The notes below the pieces were generated by a model that worked only from the letters and a program-made list of their open reading frames with translations, was not told where the DNA came from and ran no database searches. A stretch of DNA of 64,000 nt, from the NCBI RefSeq assembly GCF_035984415.1, contig NZ_CP130720.1, forward strand, positions 7,068,001 through 7,132,000, given 5' to 3'. Source of the DNA: Streptomyces sp. NBC_01296. Lineage in GTDB: Bacteria > Actinomycetota > Actinomycetes > Streptomycetales > Streptomycetaceae. Below, piece by piece: positions 16,717-24,348 of the stretch. The translations under genes and the position numbers were made by a program. Position 1 is the stretch's first letter; each line of letters begins with the position of its first letter.

Positions 16717-18180
16717 TCAGCGGGGGTGGTTCTGCTGCCCGTACGGGTGCTGCGCGCGGGGCAGTTCGTACGGGACCCGGGAGACGACCGGCGTGGCGTC
16801 CATCCGGGCCGTGATCACCAGGGTGCCCTCCTCGATCTGGTAGTCGAGGGGGAGGCCGAGGCCGCGCATGGCCGCGACCATGCCGGTGTTGGCGGCCTGG
16901 GTGACGGCGTACACGCTGTCGCAGCCGGTCTCGACGGCCATCGCGATCAGGCGGCGCAGCAGCTCGGAGCCGATGCCGCGGCGCTGCCAGTCGTCCTCGA
17001 TGAGCAGCGCGACCTCGGTCTCGTCGCCGTCCCACAGCAGGTGGCCGAGGGCGACGAGCTTGCCGGAGGCCGTGGTGGCGGCGAGGGTGCGGCCGAAGCG
17101 GGGGCTCAGCAGGTGGCCGAGGTAGCGGTCTGCGTCGGCGACGGGCCCGTGGTAGCGCAGGCCGAGGGTGCGCTCGGAGCAGCGGTCGTGCATCGCGCGG
17201 GCGGAGGCGAGGTCGGATCCGTCGGCGCGGCGCACGGTGATCTCGTTGCCCTCGGGGAGGGTCAGTACGTCCTGGCTGCGCGGGATGCGCGGGCCGAGCC
17301 GGGTGTCGAGCTCGACGAGGGCGCGGGCCCGGGCGAACTCGGTCGGGGTGAAGGGCAGGTAGGGGCGCTCCACGGTGATGGCACCGCCCGAGGGGTCGCG
17401 CAGCCGCATCACCGTCGCCTCCAGGACCCCCTCGACCGGGGCGTCGGCGGCCGCGTTGGGGCGGCCGGAGAGGGTGGTGGCCGGGATCGAGTGGATGGTG
17501 CAGCGGCCGAGCAGCTGGCGCAGCGCGAGGGGCAGCTCGGCGGCGTCCAGGGCGGTGCGGGTGGCCAGGCCCAGGACGCGGGTCGGGGTGTCGACCAGGT
17601 CGTGCGCGTCGGCGCGCTCGATCCAGGTGCTGTGGCCGCCGGCGCCGGCGATGGCGCGGGTGAGGTCGGCGGAGGCCAGCTGCTGCGGGGAGCGCAGCAG
17701 GAACTCGTCGACGGTGCCGCCCTCGGGGAGCGGGTGCGTCTGCAGGGTCAGGATGTCGACGCCGTGGTGGGCGAGCGCGGTGCTGACGGCCGCGAGGCTG
17801 CCCGGCTCGTCCCGTACGGTCGTCCGCATCCGCCACAGGGAGGTGGTGGCGCCGGTCGCGGTCTGCGATGCGGACTCCGACGTGGACCCGGACTCGGCCC
17901 CGGCCCGGACCGCGCCGGGGGCGGTATCGGAGGGCGCCGTACTGAGCGGCGGCGGCGCATGGCTGTGGCGGCGCGCCCACCAGGTGTGGAACGCCGCCGT
18001 CACCAGGAGTGCGACGGCCGAGGCGACGAGCAGGATCGGGCCCCTCGGGCCGTGCACCACGAGATTGGCGATGCTGTCGGCGACCGCGACGGCGCAGAAC
18101 AGCGCAGCCAGTTCGACGACGTCGCGGCGCCAGTGGTGGCGGTGGTGGCGGTGTGCGGGGGTGTGGATGCGTTCAGTCAT
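16717..18180 (-). CDS. Membrane-anchored ACT/GNAT acetyltransferase fusion
   Basis: A 487-residue three-part protein. Residues ~18-65 hold two hydrophobic helices after a His-rich basic start (THRHHRHHWRRD type). Residues ~128-205 resemble an ACT domain (MRTTVRDEPGSLAAVSTALA). From about 300 to 460 lies a GNAT N-acetyltransferase: ITVRRADGSDLASARAMH begins it and EDDWQRRGIGSELLRRLI is the acetyl-CoA pyrophosphate loop. The ACT part suggests allosteric control by an amino acid, and the helices suggest membrane localisation; both are inference. The acceptor is unknown. ATG at 18180. Confidence 0.8.
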   Translation of the reverse strand: MTERIHTPAHRHHRHHWRRDVVELAALFCAVAVADSIANLVVHGPRGPILLVASAVALLVTAAFHTWWARRHSHAPPPLSTAPSDTAPGAVRAGAESGSTSESASQTATGATTSLWRMRTTVRDEPGSLAAVSTALAHHGVDILTLQTHPLPEGGTVDEFLLRSPQQLASADLTRAIAGAGGHSTWIERADAHDLVDTPTRVLGLATRTALDAAELPLALRQLLGRCTIHSIPATTLSGRPNAAADAPVEGVLEATVMRLRDPSGGAITVERPYLPFTPTEFARARALVELDTRLGPRIPRSQDVLTLPEGNEITVRRADGSDLASARAMHDRCSERTLGLRYHGPVADADRYLGHLLSPRFGRTLAATTASGKLVALGHLLWDGDETEVALLIEDDWQRRGIGSELLRRLIAMAVETGCDSVYAVTQAANTGMVAAMRGLGLPLDYQIEEGTLVITARMDATPVVSRVPYELPRAQHPYGQQNHPR

Positions 18181-18276
18181 GCATGCCACTGTGGCGCAGG
18201 GGTGTTGCGTGATCACGAACGATCTGTGACCGACTGGTTAAGTGTCCGTCTGGCCGATTTCGCCCTGTTTTCCGGC

Positions 18277-18321
18277 GGGATTCCGGGATCTGGGATTCCG
18301 GGATCCGGGATTCCGGGATCC
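18277..18321. repeat. Three 15-bp tandem repeats upstream of the ACT/GNAT gene
   Basis: GGGATTCCGGGATCY occurs three times head to tail (18277, 18292, 18307), the first ending in T and the others in C. It lies between the phoD stop and the ACT/GNAT start. Each unit contains GGATTCC/GGGATCC sub-palindromes. Function unknown. Confidence 0.9.
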
Positions 18322-18345
18322 CGCCGGCCCCCTGGGCCTGTGGTC

Positions 18346-19941
18346 CTACTGGCCCACGCGCCCGGGCTGGAGCGTGGTGGTGAAGAGCACGCCGCCGCCC
18401 TGGCGGCGCAACCGGACGGTGAGATCCCCGCACTCCCCGTCGATGTCGACCTCCCCGTAGTACGGGGGGTTCTCGGACGGTGACATGTTGGCGAGCGGGG
18501 CCGACTGGACGTACGCGGTCTCGGGCCCGAACGTGGCGTCCAGCTTCCCGGCGGGGAACCCGCCCGCGCCGATGGGACCGGACACGAACTCCCAGAACGG
18601 CGCGAAGTCGGTGAAGGCGGCCCGCTCGGGGGCGTAGTGGTTCGCGGCCGTGTAGTGGACGTCTGCGGTGAGCCAGAGGGTGCCCGTGATGCGCTGGTGC
18701 TTGATGTGGCGCAGGAGTTCGGCGATCTGCAGCTCCCGGCCGAGCGGGGCGCCCGGGTCGCCCTGGGCGACGGCCTCGAAGTTCGCCGTCCCGTCGGGTA
18801 CGACGATGCCCAGCGGCATGTCGGCGGCGACGACCTTCCAGGTGGCGCGGGAGCGCGACAGCTCGCGCTTGATCCAGGCCAGCTGCTCCTGGCCGAGGAT
18901 GCCGATCGGGTCCACGCTCTGGCGGCCGGGGGAGTTGGCGTCGCGGTAGGTGCGCATGTCGAGGACGAAGACGTCGAGCAGCGGCCCGTACCGCATCACC
19001 CGGTACATCCGGCCCTCGGCGCGGCCGCCGCGGAGGTCGGTGACGGGGAAGTACTCGCCGAAGGCCTGGCGGGCGCGGCCGGCGAGCGTGTCGATGTCCC
19101 GCACGGTGTAGCGGGGGTCGTCGATGACCTGGCCGGGGTACCAGTTGTTGCGTACCTCGTGGTCGTCCCACTGGGCGAGGATCGGCACCTGGGCGTTGAA
19201 GTCGCGCAGGTTGCGATCGAGCAGGTTGTAGCGGAAGTTCCCGCGGAACTCGGCGAGGGTCTCGGCGACCTTCGCCTTCTCCTCGGTGGTGATGTTGCGC
19301 CAGATGCCGCCGTCGCGCAGCGGGACGGCGGCCTGGATCGGCCCGTCGGCGTAGATCGTGTCCCCGCTGAAGAGGAAGAAGTCGGGGTCGCGCTGCCGCA
19401 TCTCGTCGAAGACGCGGTAGCCGCCGAGGTCCGGGTTGATGCCCCAGCCCTGGCCCGCGAGGTCCCCCGACCACAGGAAGCGCACGTCGTGGCGGCGGGA
19501 GACCGGCGTGGTCCGGAACGTGCCGCGGACCGGCTCGCCGGTGCGGCGCGGGTCGTCAGGGTCGGCCAGGACCACCCGGTAGTGGATCTGCTGCCCGGGC
19601 GGGAGGTCGCGCAGGGTGGTGGTGCCGGTGAAGTCGGTGGCGGGGCCCAGGAACGGGCCGCCGTGGCGCCGGACGCCGTAGCGGAACGACTCGCTCGGGG
19701 AGGTCTCGACGTACATCCGCGCCGGCCGGTCGGAGCGCGTCCAGACGGTGGCCGAGTGCGCGGTGATCTCACCGGACTGGGTGCCCCACGGCGCGCTCGG
19801 GCGCCCGGAGCGGGTGAACGCCGGGGCGCTGGCGGGCGCGGCGAACGCGGACGCGGCCAGCGCGCCGGACAGGGCGAGGCCCACCGGCACGGCGAGTGAA
19901 CCGCCGAGCAGGGACCGTCGGGTGTGCGGAATCGGTGCCAT
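18346..19941 (-). CDS. phoD: PhoD-family alkaline phosphatase/phosphodiesterase, Tat-exported
   Basis: A 531-residue secreted PhoD phosphatase that frees phosphate from phosphomono- and diesters, including teichoic acids, using Ca2+ and Fe3+. The N-terminus HTRRSLLGGSLAVPVG is a Tat signal with a hydrophobic core and an Ala-rich cleavage region near 35. The PhoD N-terminal domain follows (SGEITAHSATVWTRSDRPAR). The phosphatase core contains FLWSGDLAGQ, FFLFSGDTIYADGP, WDDHEVRNNW (~257) and LTADVHYTAANHY. ATG at 19941. A PHO box 72 nt upstream (20013-20034) supports phosphate-starvation control by PhoP. Confidence 0.92.
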   Translation of the reverse strand: MAPIPHTRRSLLGGSLAVPVGLALSGALAASAFAAPASAPAFTRSGRPSAPWGTQSGEITAHSATVWTRSDRPARMYVETSPSESFRYGVRRHGGPFLGPATDFTGTTTLRDLPPGQQIHYRVVLADPDDPRRTGEPVRGTFRTTPVSRRHDVRFLWSGDLAGQGWGINPDLGGYRVFDEMRQRDPDFFLFSGDTIYADGPIQAAVPLRDGGIWRNITTEEKAKVAETLAEFRGNFRYNLLDRNLRDFNAQVPILAQWDDHEVRNNWYPGQVIDDPRYTVRDIDTLAGRARQAFGEYFPVTDLRGGRAEGRMYRVMRYGPLLDVFVLDMRTYRDANSPGRQSVDPIGILGQEQLAWIKRELSRSRATWKVVAADMPLGIVVPDGTANFEAVAQGDPGAPLGRELQIAELLRHIKHQRITGTLWLTADVHYTAANHYAPERAAFTDFAPFWEFVSGPIGAGGFPAGKLDATFGPETAYVQSAPLANMSPSENPPYYGEVDIDGECGDLTVRLRRQGGGVLFTTTLQPGRVGQ

Positions 19942-20012
19942 CGGAGCGTCTCCAGGGGCCGGCGGGGACGGGTCGGACCAGTGTGCCGCCGCACACCGGC
20001 CCGCCCGCGTCG

Positions 20013-20034
20013 CGCAACCGAACCGTGGATGAAC
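20013..20034 (-). promoter_or_regulatory. PHO box (PhoP direct repeats) upstream of phoD
   Basis: On the minus strand two contiguous 11-nt units read GTTCATCCACG and GTTCGGTTGCG. Against the Streptomyces PhoP unit G-K-TCA-YYY-R-S-G the first matches at all 11 positions and the second at 9. They point towards phoD and end 72 nt before its ATG. Confidence 0.65.
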
Positions 20035-20047
20035 AGCCGTCAGCCGC

Positions 20048-20899
20048 TCAGCCCGCCTGGCTGGTTGTGGCGCGCACCGTGTCCAGAACCACGCGGGAGA
20101 CCAGCGCCGGGTCGTCGTTCATCGGGACGTGACCGCATCCGCGGAGCCGGATCAGCCGGGCGTCGGGCACCGCGCGCTTGGCGCGTACGCCCTGGCGCGG
20201 CAGGAGCAGCCGGTCGCGGGAGCCCCAGGCGATGGTGACCGGCAGGCCGGGCACGTCCGAGGTGAACCGTACGGAGCGGCCCGCGGCCAGGGTTTGGTCG
20301 AAGCCGGTGGCGTCGCGCAGGGCGAGCGTCTCGGCGACCACGGCCTCCGGTGAACGGCGGGCCGGGTGGGCGTAGATGGTGCCGGTCAGCGCGGCCCGGC
20401 CGGCGGAGCTGCGTGCGAGCCGCTCCAGGGTGGAGTGGGGCAGCGTGAGCGCGCCGACGCGCATCGCGCGGAGGGTGGCGAAGGCGTACTTGCGCTCGGC
20501 CTCGGTCCAGAAGCCGGCGGGGGAGAGTGCGGTGACCGAGCGGACCAGGTTGTTGCGGCCCATCTCGAGCGCGAGGAGGCCGCCGAGGGAGTTGCCGACG
20601 ACGTGCGGACGTTCGACGCCGAGGGCCGCGCAGAGCGCGCCGAGTGCGGGGACGAAGCTTCCGAGGTCGTACGGGACCCCCGCGGGCAGGGGCTCGGAGA
20701 GGCCGAAGCCGGGGAGGTCGACGGCGATCACGTCGTGCTCGGCGGCCAGGATGTCGGTCACCGGGTGCCAGGCCTGGAGGTGGTGGCCGATGCCGTGCAG
20801 CAGGAGAAGCGGTGCGCCGGCGCCCTTGCGCTCGTAGGCGACGGTGGCGGTGCGGGGGCCCAGCGGCGATTCGATCGGGAAGGAGACCGTGGCGGTCAT
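20048..20899 (-). CDS. Alpha/beta hydrolase
   Basis: A 283-residue alpha/beta-hydrolase fold enzyme. LLLLHGIGHHLQAW gives the oxyanion HG motif, VGNSLGGLLALEMG (~103) carries the nucleophile Ser in G-x-S-x-G, SRDRLLLP contains the acid, and GCGHVPMNDDP holds the catalytic His. The sequence resembles the esterase/MhpC-like group; the true substrate is unknown. ATG at 20899. It lies just upstream of phoD's control region on the same strand. Nested inverted repeats at 20929-20952 sit 30-53 nt before the start, suggesting control by a dimeric repressor. Confidence 0.87.
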   Translation of the reverse strand: MTATVSFPIESPLGPRTATVAYERKGAGAPLLLLHGIGHHLQAWHPVTDILAAEHDVIAVDLPGFGLSEPLPAGVPYDLGSFVPALGALCAALGVERPHVVGNSLGGLLALEMGRNNLVRSVTALSPAGFWTEAERKYAFATLRAMRVGALTLPHSTLERLARSSAGRAALTGTIYAHPARRSPEAVVAETLALRDATGFDQTLAAGRSVRFTSDVPGLPVTIAWGSRDRLLLPRQGVRAKRAVPDARLIRLRGCGHVPMNDDPALVSRVVLDTVRATTSQAG

Positions 20900-20928
20900 G
20901 CTGCTCCTCGTCGGGTGGACGCGTGTGA

Positions 20929-20952
20929 GACAGGCTGTCAGTAATGCCTGAC
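20929..20952 (-). promoter_or_regulatory. Nested inverted repeats upstream of the alpha/beta hydrolase gene
   Basis: GACAG-G-CTGTC (20929-20939) overlaps GTCAG-N6-CTGAC (20937-20952); a third pair, TAATG/CATTA, spans 20942-20962. Such overlapping dyads 30-60 nt upstream of a start are typical of repressor operators. The binding protein is unknown. Confidence 0.45.
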
Positions 20953-21119
20953 GCCATCATTACCGCCCGGTAGCCCGCGCGACAGCCCTTCGGTGAATGT
21001 CGGCGTGCGTGTCGGTGTGCGTGTCGGCGTTGTCCGTCGGGGTGCCCGTCGGAGTGAGCGAGAACATCGCATGAACGGCTTGATACGTATGCCCGATCTG
21101 CCCGGTAAAGGGGTGAGGA

Positions 21120-21154
21120 TTGGTCTTGACCAAGGGGGTGTGCCGTCCTATCGT
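21120..21154 (+). promoter_or_regulatory. GntR gene promoter with DasR-like operator over the -35 box
   Basis: TTGGTC-TT-GACCAA (21120-21133) is a perfect 6-bp dyad and keeps 11 of 12 bases of the DasR core TGGTCTAGACCA. Inside it, TTGACC (21126-21131) and TATCGT (21149-21154) with a 17-nt spacer form a good vegetative promoter. A repressor on the dyad would block the -35 element, so autoregulation is likely. Confidence 0.65.
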
Positions 21155-21243
21155 CGCAGGGATAGTGCAGGAACCTTTAATAAACAAAGGCGCGGAACTG
21201 CCGCTGGAACACGGCGATTGCAGCGATGGCAGGAGGAGTCAGG

Positions 21244-22005
21244 GTGGGGACCACGCAGCTCGAAACGGTGCCGGAGCCGAAGTACTGGCACCTCAAGACC
21301 GTCCTCAGCGAGGCGCTCGACCGCGACTTCTCCGTGGGCGAGATCCTGCCGAACGAGCGTGAGCTCGCCGCCCGCTTCGGAGTCGCCCGCGCGACCCTGC
21401 GACAGGCCCTGGAACAGCTCGAACTCGAAGGCCGCCTGCAGCGCCGCCGCGGCGTCGGCACCACCGTCGCCCCGCCGCGGGTCGGCGTGGCCGTCGGCAG
21501 CACGGGGCACAGCTGGCCCGGCGAGAGCGCCGACGGCTGGGAGATCGTGGACGTGGCCCAGGCCGTCCTGCCGTCCGCCGCCGTCCTGAAGCTCCTCGGC
21601 GGCTCCGCCGACCAGCCCGTGCACACCGTGCGCCGGACCCGGGTCTCCCACGGCCAGGCCGTCGCCGCCGAGCTGCTGTACGTGCCGGCCGCCTCCGTGC
21701 CCGGCCTCTCCGCCATCGACGCCCCGGCCGGACCCGCCCGGGCCCGCGCCGTGCTGCGCGAGCTCCAGCGGCTCGCCCTGGACGGCCAGGACCGCTCCGT
21801 GGAGCTCGGCTCGGCGCGTGCCGACGACGCCAAGGAACTGGACCGGCTGCCGGGCGCCCCGGTGCTCGTGGTCACCACCCGCTACTTCACCGCCGCGGGA
21901 ACGGCCGCCGTCTCGGTCGCCACGTACCGTGCGGACACCTGCCGCCTGACCTTCGGCGACACCGGCGACGTGGAGATCACCCACGAAGCCCGCGTCGCTT
22001 CCTGA
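21244..22005 (+). CDS. GntR-family (HutC/DasR-type) transcriptional regulator
   Basis: A 253-residue regulator. The N-terminal winged helix has the GntR pattern: ILPNERELAARFGVARATLRQALEQLELEGRLQRRRGVGT at about 34-72, described here in parts as the recognition helix ARATLRQALEQLELEG and the wing RRRGVGT. The remaining ~165 residues form a UTRA-like effector domain (VHTVRRTRVSHGQAVAAELLYVP), as in DasR and HutC, which bind sugar phosphates or related small ligands. GTG at 21244 follows AGGAGG (21231-21236). The promoter upstream carries a DasR-like palindrome over its -35 box, so it probably represses itself. The targets are not adjacent; the ligand is unknown. Confidence 0.88.
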   Translation: MGTTQLETVPEPKYWHLKTVLSEALDRDFSVGEILPNERELAARFGVARATLRQALEQLELEGRLQRRRGVGTTVAPPRVGVAVGSTGHSWPGESADGWEIVDVAQAVLPSAAVLKLLGGSADQPVHTVRRTRVSHGQAVAAELLYVPAASVPGLSAIDAPAGPARARAVLRELQRLALDGQDRSVELGSARADDAKELDRLPGAPVLVVTTRYFTAAGTAAVSVATYRADTCRLTFGDTGDVEITHEARVAS

Positions 22006-22025
22006 CGCCCGCACCCTGCCCACAC

Positions 22026-22069
22026 CCGAACGGCCCTGCCCCGGCACCAACCGGAACAGGGCCGTTCGG
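22026..22069 (+). terminator. Terminator after the GntR gene
   Basis: CCGAACGGCCCTG and CAGGGCCGTTCGG form a perfect 13-bp stem 20 nt downstream of the stop codon. Confidence 0.85.
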
Positions 22070-22077
22070 CGTTGCCA

Positions 22078-22140
22078 GGGCTGCGGGCTGCGGGCTGCGG
22101 GCTGCGGGCTACGGGCTACGGGCTACGGGCTTCCGGCTAC
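22078..22140. repeat. Heptamer tandem repeat tract
   Basis: Four GGGCTGC, three GGGCTAC, then GGGCTTC and CGGCTAC run head to tail. The tract lies outside genes and between convergent transcripts. It looks like slippage-prone simple sequence. Confidence 0.9.
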
Positions 22141-22419
22141 CGGGCTTCCGGCCCCCGGCGGGCCGAAGTTCGAGGCCCGGAGTCGCGCGGCAGGCCGGGA
22201 TGGCGAGGGGCCGGGTTCTCCCGGCCGTGACTGCGGGACCCGACAGGGACGGAGTCAGCGGCGGGCCGGGGAGCCCGGGGGCGGACCTGCGCCCAGGGCC
22301 GCTCGGCGGTGGCTGCTGCAGCTCGCCGGGGCGCCGCCGGCCGCAGTCGCCGCCGGGCCCCAGGCCCAGAGCCCGGGGCACCTCCCCGGTGGTGGCCGCG
22401 GAGGCCGGCCGGATCGCGG

Positions 22420-23577
22420 TCAGCGGCGGCGGGTCGTGACCGTCTTCTCCACCGCGAAGAGCTCTTCCTCCACGTGGTCCAGCGCCAGGCGCAGGGCTCC
22501 CGTGGCCACCGCGGCCTCGCCGAGCAGGGACTGCGCCACGCGCGGCGGACGCAGGCAGTAGCGCTCCAGCTCCCGGCGCAGGGGATCCAGCACCCCGTTC
22601 AGGCCGGCCGCCCAGCCGCCGACCACGACCAGCTCCGGATCCATGGCCAGCACCAGCGCCGCCACATCGTGTACCAGCCGCTGGAGGAAGCGCTCCACCG
22701 CGGCCACGGCCTGCTCGTCGCCCCGCCTGGCCATGGCGAACACCTCGGCCACCGCCTGCTCGTCCAGCGGATGCAGCGGTTCGCCGGTCGTGGACAGCAG
22801 CTTCTCGGGCGTGACGTCGCGGCCCAGCAGGTGCAGGGCGCCGATCTCGCCGGCCGCCCCGCCGAACCCGCGGTGCAGCCGGCCCCCGATCAGGGAGCCC
22901 GCCCCGGGGCTCAGCCCCGCCATCACGAACACCATGTCGTCGGTGTCCTGCGCGGCGCCCTTCCAGTGCTCGGCGACCGCGGCCGCATTGGCGTCGTTCT
23001 CCACCTGCACCGGACAGCGGAACGAGCGCCGCAGCCGCTCGCCGAGCGGCAGACCGGTCCAGCCCGGCAGGGCCGTGCCGAGGCGTACGGTGCCGTCCGC
23101 CTCCACGATCCCGGGGCTGCCGACGCCGACGGCCCGCAGGGAATCGCGCGGTACGCCGGCCCGCCGCAGCAGATCGGCCACCGCCGCCCGCACCCGCTCG
23201 AGCCGCTCGTCGGCGGAAGCCGTCTCGGCGACCTCCTTGGTACCGGCGCCGATCACCCGACCGTCCAGCCCGGACAGCAGCACCGCGACCCGGTGCGAGC
23301 CGATCTCGATGCCGAGGAGGTGCCCCGCCTCGGCACGGAACCGGTAGCGCCTGGCCGGCCGCCCCTGGCGCCGCGCACCCTCCTCCGCGCCCGCCTCGAC
23401 GACGAGCCCGGTCCCGATCAGCCCTTCGACGACGCCTTCGACGGTCGGCCGGGACAGCCCGGTCACCCGGGTGAGGTCGGTGAGTGTCGGCGATTCCGCC
23501 GCCCGCAGCGCACGCAGCACCACGGCCGAATTGATCCGCCGGAGCAGAGAGGGATCCCCGCCGGTCAGCTGCCCCAA
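22420..23577 (-). CDS. ROK-family transcriptional regulator
   Basis: A 385-residue ROK regulator: winged helix at the N-terminus (INSAVVLRALRAAESPTLTDL..., recognition helix LSRPTVEGVVEGL, ~20-60) followed by the ROK sugar-kinase-like domain (LLGIEIGSHRVAVLLSGLDG; VGVGSPGIVEADGTVR; QVENDANAAAVAEHW). ROK repressors usually respond to sugars or sugar phosphates. Unusually, the zinc motif CxCGxxGCxE that follows GEIG in most members is absent; this part reads GEIGALHLLGRDVTPEKL. The start is TTG at 23577, with GGGAGG 7 nt upstream, and no better start is in frame. No sugar operon is adjacent. Confidence 0.85.
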   Translation of the reverse strand: MGQLTGGDPSLLRRINSAVVLRALRAAESPTLTDLTRVTGLSRPTVEGVVEGLIGTGLVVEAGAEEGARRQGRPARRYRFRAEAGHLLGIEIGSHRVAVLLSGLDGRVIGAGTKEVAETASADERLERVRAAVADLLRRAGVPRDSLRAVGVGSPGIVEADGTVRLGTALPGWTGLPLGERLRRSFRCPVQVENDANAAAVAEHWKGAAQDTDDMVFVMAGLSPGAGSLIGGRLHRGFGGAAGEIGALHLLGRDVTPEKLLSTTGEPLHPLDEQAVAEVFAMARRGDEQAVAAVERFLQRLVHDVAALVLAMDPELVVVGGWAAGLNGVLDPLRRELERYCLRPPRVAQSLLGEAAVATGALRLALDHVEEELFAVEKTVTTRRR

Positions 23578-23693
23578 CGTGTGTCCTCCCAGCTAGCGAG
23601 CTTGTCTGCCGGATGGTACTGCGCCCCTGGGGCCGGGGCGAGAACCAGCCCCCCATCGGCCGGAACCGGCTGTTCCCTTCAGGCCGGGGCGGC

Positions 23694-24344
23694 TCACGCC
23701 GGGGCGACGAATCCCGACTCGTACGCCGCGATCACGGCCTGGGTCCGGTCCCGTGCCCCCAGCTTGCCCAGAATCGCGCTCACATGGGACTTCACCGTCT
23801 CCGTGCCCACGATCAGCTCGCGGGCGATCTCGACGTTCGTGAGCCCACGCGCCATCAGCCGCAGCACCGCCTCCTCCCGCTCGGTCAGCGCGGCCCGCTC
23901 CAGTACCGCCCGCGCCTGCCGGTTCCCGTACTCCGCTGCGAGGGCCCGCACGGCCGCGGGGAACAGCAGCGTCTCTCCCTCCGCCACCAGCCGTACCGCG
24001 TGCACGATCTCGGAGGGGCGGGCCCGCTTCAGCAGGAACCCGTCCGCCCCGGCCCGCAGGGCCTGGTACACGTACTCGTCGTTCTCGAACGTGGTCACCA
24101 CGAGGATCTTCGGCGGGGAGTCCACCATCCGCAGCACCGCCCGGGTCGCCTCGATCCCGTCGAGCAGCGGCATCCGCACGTCCATCGCCACCACGTCCGG
24201 CCTCAGTTGCCGGACGAGCGGGATGACGGAGGCCCCGTCGGCCGCCTCACCCACCACTTCGATGTCGGGCTGGGCATCCAAGACGGCACGCAGACCCGCA
24301 CGCACCAGGGGTTCGTCATCGACGAGCAGAACGGTAACCGGCAT
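23694..24344 (-). CDS. NarL/LuxR-type response regulator
   Basis: A 216-residue response regulator. The receiver domain (1-120) has DDEP, the phospho-acceptor Asp in VVAMDVRMPLLDG (~54), the Thr in VVTTFENDEYV and Lys in FLLKRARP. The LuxR-type HTH (~148-210) reads ALTEREEAVLRLMARG and GTETVKSHVSAILGKLGARDR. ATG at 24344 is 4 nt after the stop of the histidine kinase, so the pair is co-translated. It is the natural candidate to bind the palindromes at 25537-25579 and control the divergent ABC genes (inference). Confidence 0.93.
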   Translation of the reverse strand: MPVTVLLVDDEPLVRAGLRAVLDAQPDIEVVGEAADGASVIPLVRQLRPDVVAMDVRMPLLDGIEATRAVLRMVDSPPKILVVTTFENDEYVYQALRAGADGFLLKRARPSEIVHAVRLVAEGETLLFPAAVRALAAEYGNRQARAVLERAALTEREEAVLRLMARGLTNVEIARELIVGTETVKSHVSAILGKLGARDRTQAVIAAYESGFVAPA

Positions 24345-24348
24345 CCGG

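Larger units (their letters stand above)
20900..21243. other. 344-nt divergent intergenic region
   Basis: It holds control elements for the hydrolase gene on the left (20929-20952) and for the GntR gene on the right (promoter and operator 21120-21154). The middle (20990-21060) is built of GTGTCGGCGT-like short repeats without a reading frame I can support. CCTTT-N7-AAAGG at 21174-21190 is an AT-rich inverted repeat in the GntR leader. Confidence 0.6.
22006..22419. other. 414-nt convergent intergenic region
   Basis: Between the convergent GntR and ROK genes lie a strong terminator (22026-22069), a heptamer repeat tract (22078-22140) and about 270 nt of GC-rich sequence. Open frames there have no family pattern and look like shadows. 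I see no RNA gene. Confidence 0.6.

Noticed and set aside
22078..22147. CRISPR-like repeat array
   Set aside because: Units are 7 bp without spacers; this is a simple tandem repeat.
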